From contig NZ_VZPJ01000009.1 of NCBI RefSeq assembly GCF_008801605.1, forward strand, positions 124,001 to 188,000: a stretch of 64,000 nucleotides of DNA, written 5' to 3'. The stretch's first letter is position 1; each line of letters starts with the position of its first letter. Of this stretch, positions 36,499 through 44,990 are shown in pieces. The notes under the pieces were generated by a model that had not been told where the DNA came from, made no database searches, and saw nothing but the letters and a program-made list of their open reading frames with translations. The position numbers and the translations under genes are program-made. Source of the stretch: Pseudomonas brassicacearum subsp. brassicacearum. Its GTDB lineage: Bacteria > Pseudomonadota > Gammaproteobacteria > Pseudomonadales > Pseudomonadaceae.

Positions 36499-36780
36499 TT
36501 ACCGCCGAGGGCAGCCTATCTTGAATGTCCGAATAGATAGCGCTTCATTACGCGCATCTTTTTCGTTCTGAGCCTTCATGGTGAAGCTACCGTCCTGGTA
36601 GCTGCGAGCCATAGCCTGGTTATTCTTGTCGATCTCGGCGTAGATGCGAGCGCACTCGCTGGCTGTTGCTTCAGGAGTCGTTGGCAGGGGCGCATTCTCG
36701 ATATCGAGAACGTACTGAGATTTCTGATAGGCGCAGCCGGTCAGGGCCAAGAGAGCAAGTATTGCGAGGTTTTTTTTCAT
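36499..36780 (-). CDS. Small lipoprotein (93 aa)
   Basis: A 93-residue protein with a lipoprotein signal peptide ending in the lipobox LTGC (residues 13-16). The mature part is hydrophilic and contains ECARIYAEIDKNNQAMARSY, probably a single helix, and a final cysteine near the C-terminus. It belongs to a set of small minus-strand lipoproteins in this region; the family is not recognised. Confidence 0.75.
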   Translation of the reverse strand: MKKNLAILALLALTGCAYQKSQYVLDIENAPLPTTPEATASECARIYAEIDKNNQAMARSYQDGSFTMKAQNEKDARNEALSIRTFKIGCPRR

Positions 36781-36862
36781 GAGATTTCCATATCGTAAAT
36801 TGAGGACTCACATCCGGTAGCGGATCAATAGAGAACCCTGCGGCTTTCCTCGTACTGGGAAA

Positions 36863-36912
36863 CCGGGCACCGACCACGATTATGAGTCTCCCCATAATCA
36901 AGGTCTGTTCAC
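36863..36912 (+). repeat. Palindromic element copy A (GACCACGATT family)
   Basis: CCGGGCACCGACCACGATT on the left and ATAATCAAGGTCTGTTCAC on the right are imperfect inverted arms. This copy is shorter inside (about 50 bases) than the others. It lies 51 bases 3' of the minus-strand membrane-protein gene ending at 36964. Confidence 0.75.
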
Positions 36913-36963
36913 GTTTGCCCTACCCACACCAATTTTCAACTGCAAACGCGTTGAGCTATTGAC

Positions 36964-37332
36964 CTATTCAACGACCGAACGGCTGTTGCGCCAGAACAGG
37001 TACGCCAACCCCACCGGCGCTACGAAAATCGCGAACGACCAGCACATGGCCATGGTGAAAGCCTTCACCATCAGCATGAACAGTGCATTCACGAAAAAAA
37101 CATTGTTGCCCATGATGTAGCCGACAACGCTTTCGTAGACGAACCGAGAGTACGGATAAAGCAAAGTATTGATGATCGCCAACACGATCAGCCCAGGCTT
37201 CGCACCGATTCCTGCGGGGCTGTTGGCCGCCAGGGAGATGATCATCACTGTAAACACCAGCCCAAAAAGAAACTGGCGGATGTAGTAGCTGGTCGTAAGA
37301 CCGCCAAAAGTCTTGGCGAAAAATGAGCGCAT
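36964..37332 (-). CDS. Hypothetical membrane protein (122 aa)
   Basis: A 122-residue protein with about three hydrophobic segments (residues ~20-36, 48-60, 85-113) and an AGAGGGA ribosome site. The N-terminus (MRSFFAKTFGGLTTSYYIRQ) is basic, as expected for a cytoplasmic end. No family is recognised and the neighbours are unrelated small genes. Confidence 0.7.
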   Translation of the reverse strand: MRSFFAKTFGGLTTSYYIRQFLFGLVFTVMIISLAANSPAGIGAKPGLIVLAIINTLLYPYSRFVYESVVGYIMGNNVFFVNALFMLMVKAFTMAMCWSFAIFVAPVGLAYLFWRNSRSVVE

Positions 37333-37480
37333 AAGAGATCCCTCTGGAATGCTGGTTTAAACGAGGCGCCACCCTATCAGCTTCATCCATTCACGCAAGA
37401 TCAAACAGGCTCAGGCCAACGAGTGGATGTCCCATTACGGAAAAAACGTCGCCGATAAGGCAATCTCACGTCAAATTGGC

Positions 37481-37888
37481 TTAACCACGAATGCGGCGCT
37501 CAGTGAAGTCATAATCTTCCTGACAATCGCCGGCAGGGTCTGACGCCACACTTACGTAGTGCACCGTGTCGACATCGATCAACTTGTACGCGTAGACATC
37601 TGGCATACGCACGCCATCGGTTCTCAATTCATTCTTGCCATTGGCAGCGGACCAGGTGCCATGTTCGGTTTGAATTGGCTGAGTCTGTTGGGCATCCCGG
37701 AAAAAGGTGATGGTGAAACGACCGTCGGGCTTGAAGTCATTTTTCCAGGAGAGGAACTGGCATTTGCCGTTTTCTGCCCGCAGGCCTTTCCATGAACCGA
37801 TCAAGGATGGGTCGTTGGCCGACTTGTTGGCGGCGCAGCCAAGGAGAGTTGCAGCCAGGACGAGGACCAGGGAGAAATTCCGTTTCAC
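37481..37888 (-). CDS. Lipoprotein with lipocalin-like domain (135 aa)
   Basis: The start codon is GTG at 37888, with AAGGA nine bases upstream. The signal peptide ends in the lipobox LLGC. The mature part begins near DPSLIGSWKGLRAENGK and continues as alternating short strands (FKPDGRFTITFF, GTWSAANGKNELRTDG), a pattern seen in lipocalin-like domains. The family is suggested, not established. Confidence 0.72.
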   Translation of the reverse strand: MKRNFSLVLVLAATLLGCAANKSANDPSLIGSWKGLRAENGKCQFLSWKNDFKPDGRFTITFFRDAQQTQPIQTEHGTWSAANGKNELRTDGVRMPDVYAYKLIDVDTVHYVSVASDPAGDCQEDYDFTERRIRG

Positions 37889-38007
37889 GTAGTACTTCCT
37901 TGTTCAATGAAATGCGGCGCGTTGCGAATGCCCCGAGTCGTGCCAAATTGTAACGACTTTCGGCCAGGAATAACTCACTGCCTCCCATACAAATTCCTGC
38001 AACTGAC

Positions 38008-38457
38008 TCAACGGGCGTTGGATACAGAACCCTGATCGGCCTGCGCCGAAAGCGGAACATCAAACACTCGATCAAACAGCCATTGAAAAACCAGCGAGTA
38101 AAAAAAGAAGAACACAAACAGTCCCAGATTGGTCATCAGCGCCAGCCATAGACTGATACCTAGCCACGCAGCAATCACCGGGGTAAGAATCAACGTCAAG
38201 CCGCCTTCAAATCCCAGGGAGTGAAGCAGCCGTCGCTGCCAGTTGCGATGGCGACTGGATTGGCGACGTTCCCACCACTCGAACAGGCCGTTGAAAAGCA
38301 TGTTCCAAGCCAGCGCGACGGCAGAAATCACCAGCGACAGCAGAGTTGAATAGCCCATCCCTTGTTCGTAGGTCAGCGCGAGCGCCGGGGCCACGAACAG
38401 CACGCCGCCGGCTTCGTAGAGGATGGCCTGAAGGATTTTACGGGGCGTGCCTTGCAT
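38008..38457 (-). CDS. PACE-family multidrug efflux transporter
   Basis: A 149-residue protein with four hydrophobic segments in two tandem halves, the layout of the chlorhexidine/acriflavine exporters of the AceI family. Each half contains the expected charged residues (ILYEAGGVLFVAPALAL; LHSLGFEGGLTLILTPVIAA), including the glutamate in helix 1. The ATG at 38457 has AGGAG upstream; 17 more codons upstream are not protein-like. The divergent LysR gene is the likely regulator, as is common for PACE genes. Confidence 0.9.
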   Translation of the reverse strand: MQGTPRKILQAILYEAGGVLFVAPALALTYEQGMGYSTLLSLVISAVALAWNMLFNGLFEWWERRQSSRHRNWQRRLLHSLGFEGGLTLILTPVIAAWLGISLWLALMTNLGLFVFFFFYSLVFQWLFDRVFDVPLSAQADQGSVSNAR

Positions 38458-38563
38458 CGCTGGGCTCCTGGAGCGAGGTGGGAGACCACAGCCTGGCAAG
38501 TTGAGCACCCGCGCACAATTGAGCTAAATTGAGCCACGCTCAACCTGAGTAACCTACCCACCC

Positions 38564-39448
38564 ATGTTCGCCAAACTGCCCCTCACCGCCTTGCGCGGCT
38601 TCGAGTCCGCTGCACGGCTGGGCAGCTTCAAGGCAGCGGCCCAGGAACTGAACGTCAGCCCGGCGGCGATCTCCCATCAGGTCAAAAGCCTTGAAGCCTT
38701 CCTTGGCGTGCGGCTGTTCGAACGCTCCAGCCAAAGCGTACGCCTGAGCGCCGATGGCGAGCGCCTTCAGCCGTTCATGCACCGCGCCCTGCTTGATATC
38801 CAACATGGCCTGCAGGTGCTGTCACCGCCTTGTGCTGCACAGTCGCTGGTAGTGAGCACGACGCCGGCATTCGCCAGCCTGTGGCTGATACCGCGGCTCG
38901 GGGATTTTCATCGGTTGTACCCGGAGATCGACGTCAGGCTGCATACCAGCAACGACGTGGTCGACCTGCAGCGTGACGCCAGCATCGACCTGGCGATCCG
39001 CGCCCTCTTCACGCCTGACCCACAGCTGTTCGAACAGCCTTTGCTGGACGAGTACTTTGGCGTCTATTGCCGCCCCGGCTGGCAACCGCCCGCAGCGGGC
39101 TCGCCCGTCGAACTGATCGACGTGCCGTGGCTGAGCAGTGCAAAGGTGGCAGTCGACTGGCCTGCGTGGTGCACCAAGGCCGGCACCCTGGGCTGGCTGG
39201 AGAACGCGCGTTTCCGGCATTATGACGAGGAGCAGCATGCCCTGCAGGCGGCGATCGCCGGGCACGGGCTGGTACTTGCCAGCAATGTGCTGGTTACTGA
39301 GGCTGTTGCGCGTGGGGAGCTGGTTGAATATCGCCCTGAAGTTCGCTTGACGGGTGCGCGGTATACGGTGGTGTGTGTGCCGGGACGGGAGCGGCAGACG
39401 GCGGTGCGGGGGTTTAGTGAGTGGTTGTTGGGGGTGATTAATGAGTAA
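38564..39448 (+). CDS. LysR-family regulator (GcvA-like), divergent from the PACE gene
   Basis: A 294-residue regulator with the GcvA/AmpR-type N-terminus LPLTALRGFESAARLGSF and helix-turn-helix (AAQELNVSPAAISHQVKSLE). The effector domain has DASIDLAIR and QHALQAAIAGHGLVLA, typical of this subgroup. It is divergent from the PACE transporter with 106 bases between starts. Confidence 0.9.
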   Translation: MFAKLPLTALRGFESAARLGSFKAAAQELNVSPAAISHQVKSLEAFLGVRLFERSSQSVRLSADGERLQPFMHRALLDIQHGLQVLSPPCAAQSLVVSTTPAFASLWLIPRLGDFHRLYPEIDVRLHTSNDVVDLQRDASIDLAIRALFTPDPQLFEQPLLDEYFGVYCRPGWQPPAAGSPVELIDVPWLSSAKVAVDWPAWCTKAGTLGWLENARFRHYDEEQHALQAAIAGHGLVLASNVLVTEAVARGELVEYRPEVRLTGARYTVVCVPGRERQTAVRGFSEWLLGVINE

Positions 39449-39611
39449 AGCCTATTCGCAACTACAAACTTTCATTCTGCCTTCAGCGCCATGAAAGCAT
39501 CGTTCCCGCAGAAGCTGGAAGTCCAAAAGCTGCGAGATGGAACTGCTTAAAAGTCCATCCATTATCGGTCCACCGAATAATCGTGATCTGCTCTCGCCCT
39601 GTAAAACTGAG

Positions 39612-40001
39612 CTATTCAATCTCCATATTGCTCCGGTACTCATCAAGCGGAATACCCGACCTGGAGCCGACAATGACCCCGGTCAAACCGCAGTCGGGAC
39701 AGCACGCATGCCTGTCCTGATACCACTTAAGGATCTCGGAAGGCTTCAACCATAGACCGCATCCCGTACAAAGACAGCGTTCACTTGCCGCTATTTCTTC
39801 ACGGTTGTTCCAACTATGGTTATCTGCCCACTCTGCTAGTATCTGAAGGCGCTTTTTTCTGTTTTCATCCATACCTGAGGCCTGTTCGGTACCATAATCC
39901 ACCCAGCAGATCCTGAAAGCAGCACGTCGACCATCGTGGTCTGTCTCTGTCCCCCCGGACTCGTCTACCGACGAAACGAGCGACTGAAATTGCTGTTTCA
40001 T
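39612..40001 (-). CDS. Zinc-ribbon-like hypothetical protein
   Basis: Residues ~74-104 contain two cysteine knuckles (CLCTGCG and CCPDCG), a pattern for one structural zinc. The C-terminus is GIPLDEYRSN. The full frame is 129 residues, but the conserved part may start at the in-frame ATG at 39872 (MDENRKKRLQILAEW), and neither start has a clear ribosome site. Likely a small cytoplasmic metal-binding protein; function unknown. Confidence 0.6.
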   Translation of the reverse strand: MKQQFQSLVSSVDESGGTETDHDGRRAAFRICWVDYGTEQASGMDENRKKRLQILAEWADNHSWNNREEIAASERCLCTGCGLWLKPSEILKWYQDRHACCPDCGLTGVIVGSRSGIPLDEYRSNMEIE

Positions 40002-40073
40002 AAGTGGGCATCCATTTAACTACGCAAGGCGTGCTTGCGGTACGCTTACCGAGGATCGCGAGGTGGAGCTACG

Positions 40074-40283
40074 ATGCTGGACATATTAGTGGACTTCGTT
40101 CTCGAACCTGTGGCGCGGGCAATTTTTTATCCAATCGGTTGGCCGATAGTCAAGCTCATCAGTTGGGGCCGCTACCCGAGTAAAGGTATGTGGTTCAAGG
40201 ATACGCCCGAGTCGAACTGGACGATGGGATTAGGAATTGCTGCTGTGGTGATTGCGATAATGGTGGCGCTGCACCAGTTCTAG
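40074..40283 (+). CDS. Small membrane protein (69 aa)
   Basis: The ATG at 40074, preceded by AGGTGGAG, gives a 69-residue protein with two hydrophobic stretches: residues ~4-31 (FVLEPVARAIFYPIGWPIV) and ~50-66 (GLGIAAVVIAIMVAL). The middle loop has WGRYPSKGMWFKD. Similar small proteins occur in Pseudomonas without assigned function. Confidence 0.7.
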   Translation: MLDILVDFVLEPVARAIFYPIGWPIVKLISWGRYPSKGMWFKDTPESNWTMGLGIAAVVIAIMVALHQF

Positions 40284-40420
40284 ACCCCGTATCCGTACAA
40301 TGTTGGGTTTGAATGGAGACGAGGCTATTTGAAAGCCGTTTCCGCCGTTCTCTGCACAAAGTAAGTTCCCTGTCCGCGTTATCTACCTCAAGCATTCTGC
40401 CTCATGCTGATATTCCACCC

Positions 40421-41152
40421 TCAGCGAATCTGCTCCCCTTGACGTCTTATCCAAGAATACTGGAAGGTTTTAGGTTCGGCTCGATGGCTCCTCCGCCGGT
40501 AGCTGCCCAGATCAGCGCCGCAGCAATAAGTACAATGTCCAAGCACCTGGACCTGTTCACGACTTACACCACTCCCCGCCAGGTGATACAACGCATATTT
40601 TCGTAGATCGAACCAGGCTTCATTATGTGTGGCCTCGGGCTCGACCCATGGCGTATTCGCGGGTGGCACTCTGTGGGCCGTCCACGGAGGAGAATCGTTT
40701 TGCCAAAGATGGCTATCGGCATGTTCAATACGCTCGACAAACGTCCTGTTCACCTCATAACAACAGGGGCCGATGGAGGGGCCTATTGCTATTCGCAATC
40801 CAGCGAGAGGAGCACCTTCCTTCTCTAACCGGCTTAACGAATGGCCGAGGATGCCAGCTTTCAACCCCTGCCACCCGGCGTGGATTGCCGCTACAAGTGG
40901 TTGATCTACCGACGCCACCAACACCGGTAAGCAATCGGCAGTGATGACCGCTACTGCATCCCGAACTCCTCTTGAGAACAGTGCATCGGCGACAGGGCGT
41001 TCACCCCGCCCTACCACGTCAGCATCGATGATGACCGTACCATGAGCCTGAGTGCAGTAACGTGTTCCTTCCGGCAGCGTTAAATTTCCAGAAGTTTCGA
41101 AACCATGATCTATGCCGGGGATATCGAGCAGCAACGAGGCGTGGTAGGTCAT
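40421..41152 (-). CDS. Laccase-domain protein, PgeF/YfiH family
   Basis: A 243-residue protein with the family metal and active-site motifs: ITADCLPVLVAS (Cys), AIHAGWQGLKAGIL (His) and GPSIGPCCYEV. PgeF acts as a peptidoglycan editing factor; related proteins cleave nucleosides or oxidise phenols. In Pseudomonas the main pgeF gene usually lies beside rluD and clpB. This copy has no such neighbours, so it is probably a paralogue with another substrate. Confidence 0.88.
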   Translation of the reverse strand: MTYHASLLLDIPGIDHGFETSGNLTLPEGTRYCTQAHGTVIIDADVVGRGERPVADALFSRGVRDAVAVITADCLPVLVASVDQPLVAAIHAGWQGLKAGILGHSLSRLEKEGAPLAGLRIAIGPSIGPCCYEVNRTFVERIEHADSHLWQNDSPPWTAHRVPPANTPWVEPEATHNEAWFDLRKYALYHLAGSGVSREQVQVLGHCTYCCGADLGSYRRRSHRAEPKTFQYSWIRRQGEQIR

Positions 41153-41342
41153 AAAGCAGATCCTATTGATGGGAATCCGTGATACCGACGCAACTTCGGC
41201 ATGGAGGGCGGATCAAGCCCGTAGATACCCGCGCCGCGCAGATGCCACGGAGTTATGGGCTTAAGTCCAGCGCCAGGGAGCGCAAGGTGACTTCGCAGGA
41301 CGTTCTTTGGTCAGGGTGACGTGCTAGCCGAATTTAAACCTA

Positions 41343-41780
41343 CTATGCCCCGGAAGAATCATACCGTTTGACAAACCGGCGCTCGTCGACCGCGTAACCG
41401 TGCTGTTGATAAAAAGTGTGAGCCTGTATTCGATGATCACTGCTAGTCACCTCAGCTCGGACGCAAAGCTGCTCTGTAAAAAACGCGTCAGCAGCGGAAA
41501 CAAGCATTGCCCCTACTCCTTGTCCTCGGAAATTTTCATCAATGACAAGGGAAGTTATGCGTCCGAGCCTACCCGGCTGATGAAACAGCTCAAGTACGTG
41601 CAAGCTTATGACACCGACAATATTTTTACCGTCTTGTGCCAGCAGCACGGTATCGCGAGCGCTAAGCTCTAAAGCCTCAAGCTTATCTCGGATTAGCTTT
41701 TGCGAGACTTGGTAGCCTAACTGGCCTAGGAGTTTGGATACCGATTCTGCATCGGCTAGTAAGGCTTTTCGCACTTTCAT
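41343..41780 (-). CDS. GNAT-family N-acetyltransferase
   Basis: A 145-residue acetyltransferase with the acetyl-CoA binding motif RGQGVGAMLVSAAD and a C-terminal YQQHGY segment typical of the family. I choose the start that yields MKVRKALLADAES at 41780, with GAG six bases upstream; in-frame ATGs at 41804, 41816 and 41819 would add up to 13 residues. Substrate unknown. Confidence 0.85.
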   Translation of the reverse strand: MKVRKALLADAESVSKLLGQLGYQVSQKLIRDKLEALELSARDTVLLAQDGKNIVGVISLHVLELFHQPGRLGRITSLVIDENFRGQGVGAMLVSAADAFFTEQLCVRAEVTSSDHRIQAHTFYQQHGYAVDERRFVKRYDSSGA

Positions 41781-41843
41781 GTTGTTCTCAACTGGGTATT
41801 GCATAGGCTCGCCCATCATTTATATCCGAGCGGCGCAGGGATG

Positions 41844-42350
41844 CTACTCACTGGACAAAAATCGGTCGATGATCATCGAGACCGCTTGCACCGGAGAGGC
41901 CAGGGCTGTGTCTATGCAAAACGGAGCTTCCTCCCACGGCTCATATTCATGATCCAGTACCGACTGCCAAGTGGGTGGAGTCAGCCCGGGAACATCAACC
42001 ATCCTTGTTTCGACCCGGCGCTGATGTTCATCTTTATCGGAACAAACCACTTGGATATTTGCCAATCGAATACCAGCCTGTGAGGCGATTTCGCTCCATG
42101 CGATTCGGCTTTCGAGGACAGGATTGACACAATCAACGATGACTGTGCGGCCCAAACGAAGATTACTCAGCGCAAGCTCATTGGCGACCATGTAACCACT
42201 GCGCCCTACGTCATGCGCAAGAGCACCCGAATTTCGAATCGCCTGTTCAATCGTATCGATCCGCAGGTACAAGGCGCCTGTTGTAGCGGCAAGATCATTG
42301 GCGATAGTCGTTTTTCCGGTGCCCGGAAGGCCGCTGAAGACGATGAGCAT
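41844..42350 (-). CDS. P-loop kinase-like ATP-binding protein
   Basis: A 168-residue P-loop protein with Walker A GLPGTGKTT at residues 7-15, VIVDCVNPVLESR as the Walker B-like strand, and a C-terminal arginine-rich lid (KDEHQRRVETRM). This architecture is shared by small-molecule kinases such as chloramphenicol phosphotransferase-like and shikimate-kinase-like proteins. ATG at 42350 has AGGA upstream. The substrate is not predictable. Confidence 0.82.
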   Translation of the reverse strand: MLIVFSGLPGTGKTTIANDLAATTGALYLRIDTIEQAIRNSGALAHDVGRSGYMVANELALSNLRLGRTVIVDCVNPVLESRIAWSEIASQAGIRLANIQVVCSDKDEHQRRVETRMVDVPGLTPPTWQSVLDHEYEPWEEAPFCIDTALASPVQAVSMIIDRFLSSE

Positions 42351-42469
42351 TCCATGTCCTTCGATTAGTGAGCTAATCCAGTGTAGGCAGCAGCCGCTTA
42401 TGCGGTAGCGATTGCCCGATCTCACTCGCTCGCCGCATCGACAGCTGGATCAATATTTCGTTAATGAAA

Positions 42470-42490
42470 CCAGGGACAGACACGATTTTA
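42470..42490 (+). repeat. Palindromic element: solitary left half (copy B)
   Basis: CCAGGGACAGACACGATTTT matches the left arm of the GACCACGATT family with one base missing; no right arm follows. It is one of three features (with copy C and a terminator) in the otherwise empty 42351-42712 gap. Confidence 0.6.
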
Positions 42491-42572
42491 AAACTCGTAC
42501 CGAACGCAATCTTTCACATCCCTTTCACAGCCGAGCGCCTATGGTCATCTCAGCTCCTAGTGAAACCCTTTT

Positions 42573-42603
42573 AGCCCGGCCTCCCCAGTCGGGCTTTTCT
42601 TTG
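42573..42603 (+). terminator. Orphan rho-independent terminator
   Basis: AGCCCG pairs with CGGGCT across an 11-base loop, followed by TTTTCTTT. No plus-strand gene precedes it within 2 kb, so it ends either an unseen small RNA or a lost gene. Confidence 0.7.
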
Positions 42604-42632
42604 CGCGCCAAAGGTACGCCGACGCCGTGAAA

Positions 42633-42697
42633 CCAGGGACAAGACCACGATTTTGGCCCCCTTGTAATCGGCCCGTTTCATATCGTGGGTGTGACCC
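42633..42697 (+). repeat. Palindromic element copy C
   Basis: Left arm CCAGGGACAAGACCACGATT, core TAATCGGCCCGTTTCATA, degenerate right arm ATCGTGGGTGTGACCC. It ends 15 bases 3' of the stop of the minus-strand gene at 42713. Confidence 0.82.
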
Positions 42698-42712
42698 ATT
42701 TCCCTTCATGCT

Positions 42713-42913
42713 TCAATGAAGAACCCTGCGACTCTCCCCAATCCTGATCCTGTCGAGCGCCCTGTTTAAAGCATCCAAGGCATCGAGCAGGGCTTTCGCC
42801 TCAGCCTCCCGACCATCGCCCCAGAGGCGTTCCGCCATTTTGTTCAGTGCCTGGATGGAGCGCTCAATGTCAGCAGCCGTCGCTGCTTTGCTTTCCTGAA
42901 GTTTCTTTGGCAT
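42713..42913 (-). CDS. Small helical hypothetical protein (66 aa)
   Basis: A 66-residue, alanine- and charge-rich protein that should form two helices (IERSIQALNKMAERLWGDG and AEAKALLDALDALNRALDRI). A strong ribosome site (AGGGAGGG) precedes the ATG. No known family. Palindromic element copy C lies directly after its stop. Confidence 0.65.
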   Translation of the reverse strand: MPKKLQESKAATAADIERSIQALNKMAERLWGDGREAEAKALLDALDALNRALDRIRIGESRRVLH

Positions 42914-43018
42914 TGATCAACCCTCCCTGGGGGCGTTGCTTCATCAGCTTCGACGCAGATACATCACGGCAGAACGCTATGCAGGTGCTCCCTACCCATC
43001 CCCCGCCGATGCCCCCAA

Positions 43019-43444
43019 TCAGCGCTTCGCGGACTCACACTGGACGCGCAGGTCATGATTGTCGATATTCCCGCAACTACTGCTGCCGGTGGTGGCATTG
43101 CAGTAGGCGCGCTGGTCATGGTCATCAATGTTGCCGCAGGAACTGCTACCCGTCTCCGCGTTGCATCGCGCACGCAAGTCATGATTATCGATGTTGCCGC
43201 AACTGCTGCCGCCCTGCTTGGCATTGCAATAGGCACGCTGGTCATGATCATCAATGTTGCCGCAGGAACTGCCTCCCAGCTCTGCGTTACACGCCGCACG
43301 CAAATCGTGATTATCAATGTTCCCGCAACTGCTGCCGCTTTCCCTGGCATTGCAATAAGCGCGCTGGTCATGATCATCGATGTTGCCACAACCGGCAAAG
43401 GCGTAACCGCTGAACATCAATACCATCGCAAGAATCACTTTCAT
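43019..43444 (-). CDS. Secreted Cys-containing tandem-repeat protein (CGNID repeats)
   Basis: The ATG at 43444 gives a signal peptide (MKVILAMVLMFSGYAFA) and a mature chain made of six 21-residue repeats. Each contains CGNID-D/N-HD-Q/L-R followed by a second Cys. Odd units read CGNIDDHDQRAYC and even units CGNIDNHDLR, so the true period is 42 residues (126 bases), three times. Spacers are Gly/Ser-rich. Twelve cysteines suggest disulfide bonding in the periplasm or outside; the Asp-rich core could bind a cation. No family is recognised. Confidence 0.82.
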   Translation of the reverse strand: MKVILAMVLMFSGYAFAGCGNIDDHDQRAYCNARESGSSCGNIDNHDLRAACNAELGGSSCGNIDDHDQRAYCNAKQGGSSCGNIDNHDLRARCNAETGSSSCGNIDDHDQRAYCNATTGSSSCGNIDNHDLRVQCESAKR

Positions 43445-43603
43445 TTCATACGTTCCTGGGCCTGCCAGGAAACAGCCTGGCACTGGTTGATCCTGTTTTA
43501 TTGAGCGTCGCGACACGCTATCAAATTGACATCATTTTAAGGAAAAGTTCCGGAGCCGGATTGAGTGAAGCTGGAGGGATGCAGCCGGGCGTGAGGTGGG
43601 AAA

Positions 43604-43669
43604 CAGGGGGACAGACCACGATTTTTAGTTCATCTGTAATCAGCCCGTCTCATAATCGTGGCCTGCCCC
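43604..43669 (+). repeat. Palindromic element copy D
   Basis: GGGGGACAGACCACGATT on the left, TAATCAGCCCGTCTCATA in the core and AATCGTGGCCTGCCCC on the right. It lies 28 bases 3' of the minus-strand gene ending at 43698. Confidence 0.9.
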
Positions 43670-43697
43670 GCGTCCCCTCAATCCTTTAACTCTCACC

Positions 43698-43916
43698 TCA
43701 TCTACTCGCACCATAGAAGTGATTCAGCACTATTAGCTCAAACACAGCCACCAATGCGCAGAACGCGATGAAGCCGGGGCTGAAGACCCGCTTGGGCTTG
43801 GATGGGCCGTCGCCCAGCCAGGTCGCGTCGGAGTAAAAGGAAAACACTACGAGAAATACCAACAACGCATAGGTCCACGCCTTACTCCAGAACCCCTGTG
43901 TTTTCCATTGAGTCAT
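43698..43916 (-). CDS. Small membrane protein (72 aa)
   Basis: The ATG at 43916 has GGAAGAG upstream. The 72-residue product has two hydrophobic segments (WTYALLVFLVVFSFY and FIAFCALVAVFELIVL) joined by a loop with TWLGDGPSKPKRVFSPG. No family is recognised. Its 3' end faces palindromic element D. Confidence 0.68.
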   Translation of the reverse strand: MTQWKTQGFWSKAWTYALLVFLVVFSFYSDATWLGDGPSKPKRVFSPGFIAFCALVAVFELIVLNHFYGASR

Positions 43917-43977
43917 CCGCGCTCTTCCGCAACCCGCTTTATTCGTCGACTCAGGACGCCGGTTAACCAGGATCGCA

Positions 43978-44523
43978 TTACTTGGCTTTTGCGCTCTTGA
44001 TGTCACTGATGATTTTCTGAGAAATAGCCTGGACCTGCTCTTTGGTCATAGCCGACATGACACCTTCCCAAGCCGACGAGGACGTGTCATAGGTGCGAGT
44101 TCCAATCAGGTGACCCGATTTCAAGTCCGAGTAGTCGGCACTGGAATTGACCCACGCATTTCCCACCATGACCCCGGCTCCGTAGCGCGCGCCTGGAGTC
44201 AGGTAACGGAAATTGGTTACGTTGATCTTGATACCGACACCGTCCTTGCCCTCGAGGCTTGATGCCTGAGCCTCTTTAAGGCTGTAGCCGGCGCGAGTTG
44301 CTTCGACTTGCAGGGCGTCATTCCACTCTTGCTTCAAGCGAGGCCAGTCCTCGTTTTGTTGAACCTTGCTGTTGCCTTGAAAGTTTACGATCAGGTTCTG
44401 CTTGGCTGACTCCTGAATGACGAGCGTTTCAGTCCCGCCGCTTTTTACAGAGGCAGCGCATCCGCTCAACATCAAAACAGCTACCGCGCAGGACAGCGCA
44501 ATCGAAAGCTTGGATGTGTTCAT
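43978..44523 (-). CDS. Lipoprotein, DUF4410-like (181 aa)
   Basis: The ATG at 44523 starts a lipoprotein signal peptide ending in LSGC. The mature domain contains VQQNEDWPRLKQEWNDAL, GVGIKINVTNFRYLTPGARYG and TYDTSSSAWEGVMSAMTKEQV, resembling DUF4410 lipoproteins of unknown function. An upstream extension of 57 codons is not protein-like. It probably faces the periplasm from either membrane. Confidence 0.78.
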   Translation of the reverse strand: MNTSKLSIALSCAVAVLMLSGCAASVKSGGTETLVIQESAKQNLIVNFQGNSKVQQNEDWPRLKQEWNDALQVEATRAGYSLKEAQASSLEGKDGVGIKINVTNFRYLTPGARYGAGVMVGNAWVNSSADYSDLKSGHLIGTRTYDTSSSAWEGVMSAMTKEQVQAISQKIISDIKSAKAK

Positions 44524-44730
44524 TGAATTTCCATATCCACAAAATCGGTTGAGAGAGGAGTTAAATATCCCGCCGAGCCAGATGGGCCCACATGCTGGAC
44601 GCGCAGAATTTAGCACCATTACTTCGCTGCTACGAGCCAAGGGCGGGCCAGGTGCGTGCATTAATCTAGCGGCCTCAGAATCGTGGTTTGTCACTTCTTA
44701 GCGGCGCGAAACCAGCCCTTACGCAGGCGC

Positions 44731-44979
44731 CTATGGGCAGGTAACAGCCTTTCGAGCCTGCTTCTTGGTCCACAGCAGACGACCATTGATTCGTCCCTCA
44801 GACCATGACTCGGTAACCAGAGCGCAATTGCCGCTCAGGTTCTCAACAAACGACCTTGGATAACCTTCAGGCTCATCTCCACCCAGACGCATCCAATTTG
44901 GATCTGGCGAGGTCACTGATTGATAAGGCATGCAGGCTGCCAGTGTGACCAGCGAGAGAGTCAAAACTACCTTTTTCAT
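44731..44979 (-). CDS. Small lipoprotein (82 aa)
   Basis: An 82-residue protein with a signal peptide ending in the lipobox LAAC. The mature region has a Cys pair (NCALVTESW and KAVTCP) that could form a disulfide. The family is not recognised. It sits only 11 bases after the neighbouring minus-strand ORF. Confidence 0.7.
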   Translation of the reverse strand: MKKVVLTLSLVTLAACMPYQSVTSPDPNWMRLGGDEPEGYPRSFVENLSGNCALVTESWSEGRINGRLLWTKKQARKAVTCP

Positions 44980-44990
44980 TTAAGTCCCAA

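Noticed and set aside
43019..43444. The 63-base repeats as a CRISPR array
   Set aside because: Units are contiguous, keep one reading frame and have no unique spacers or cas genes.
43055..43504. Repetitive plus-strand frame opposite the CGNID protein
   Set aside because: It is open only because the 63-base DNA repeat has a length divisible by three; it lacks a ribosome site.
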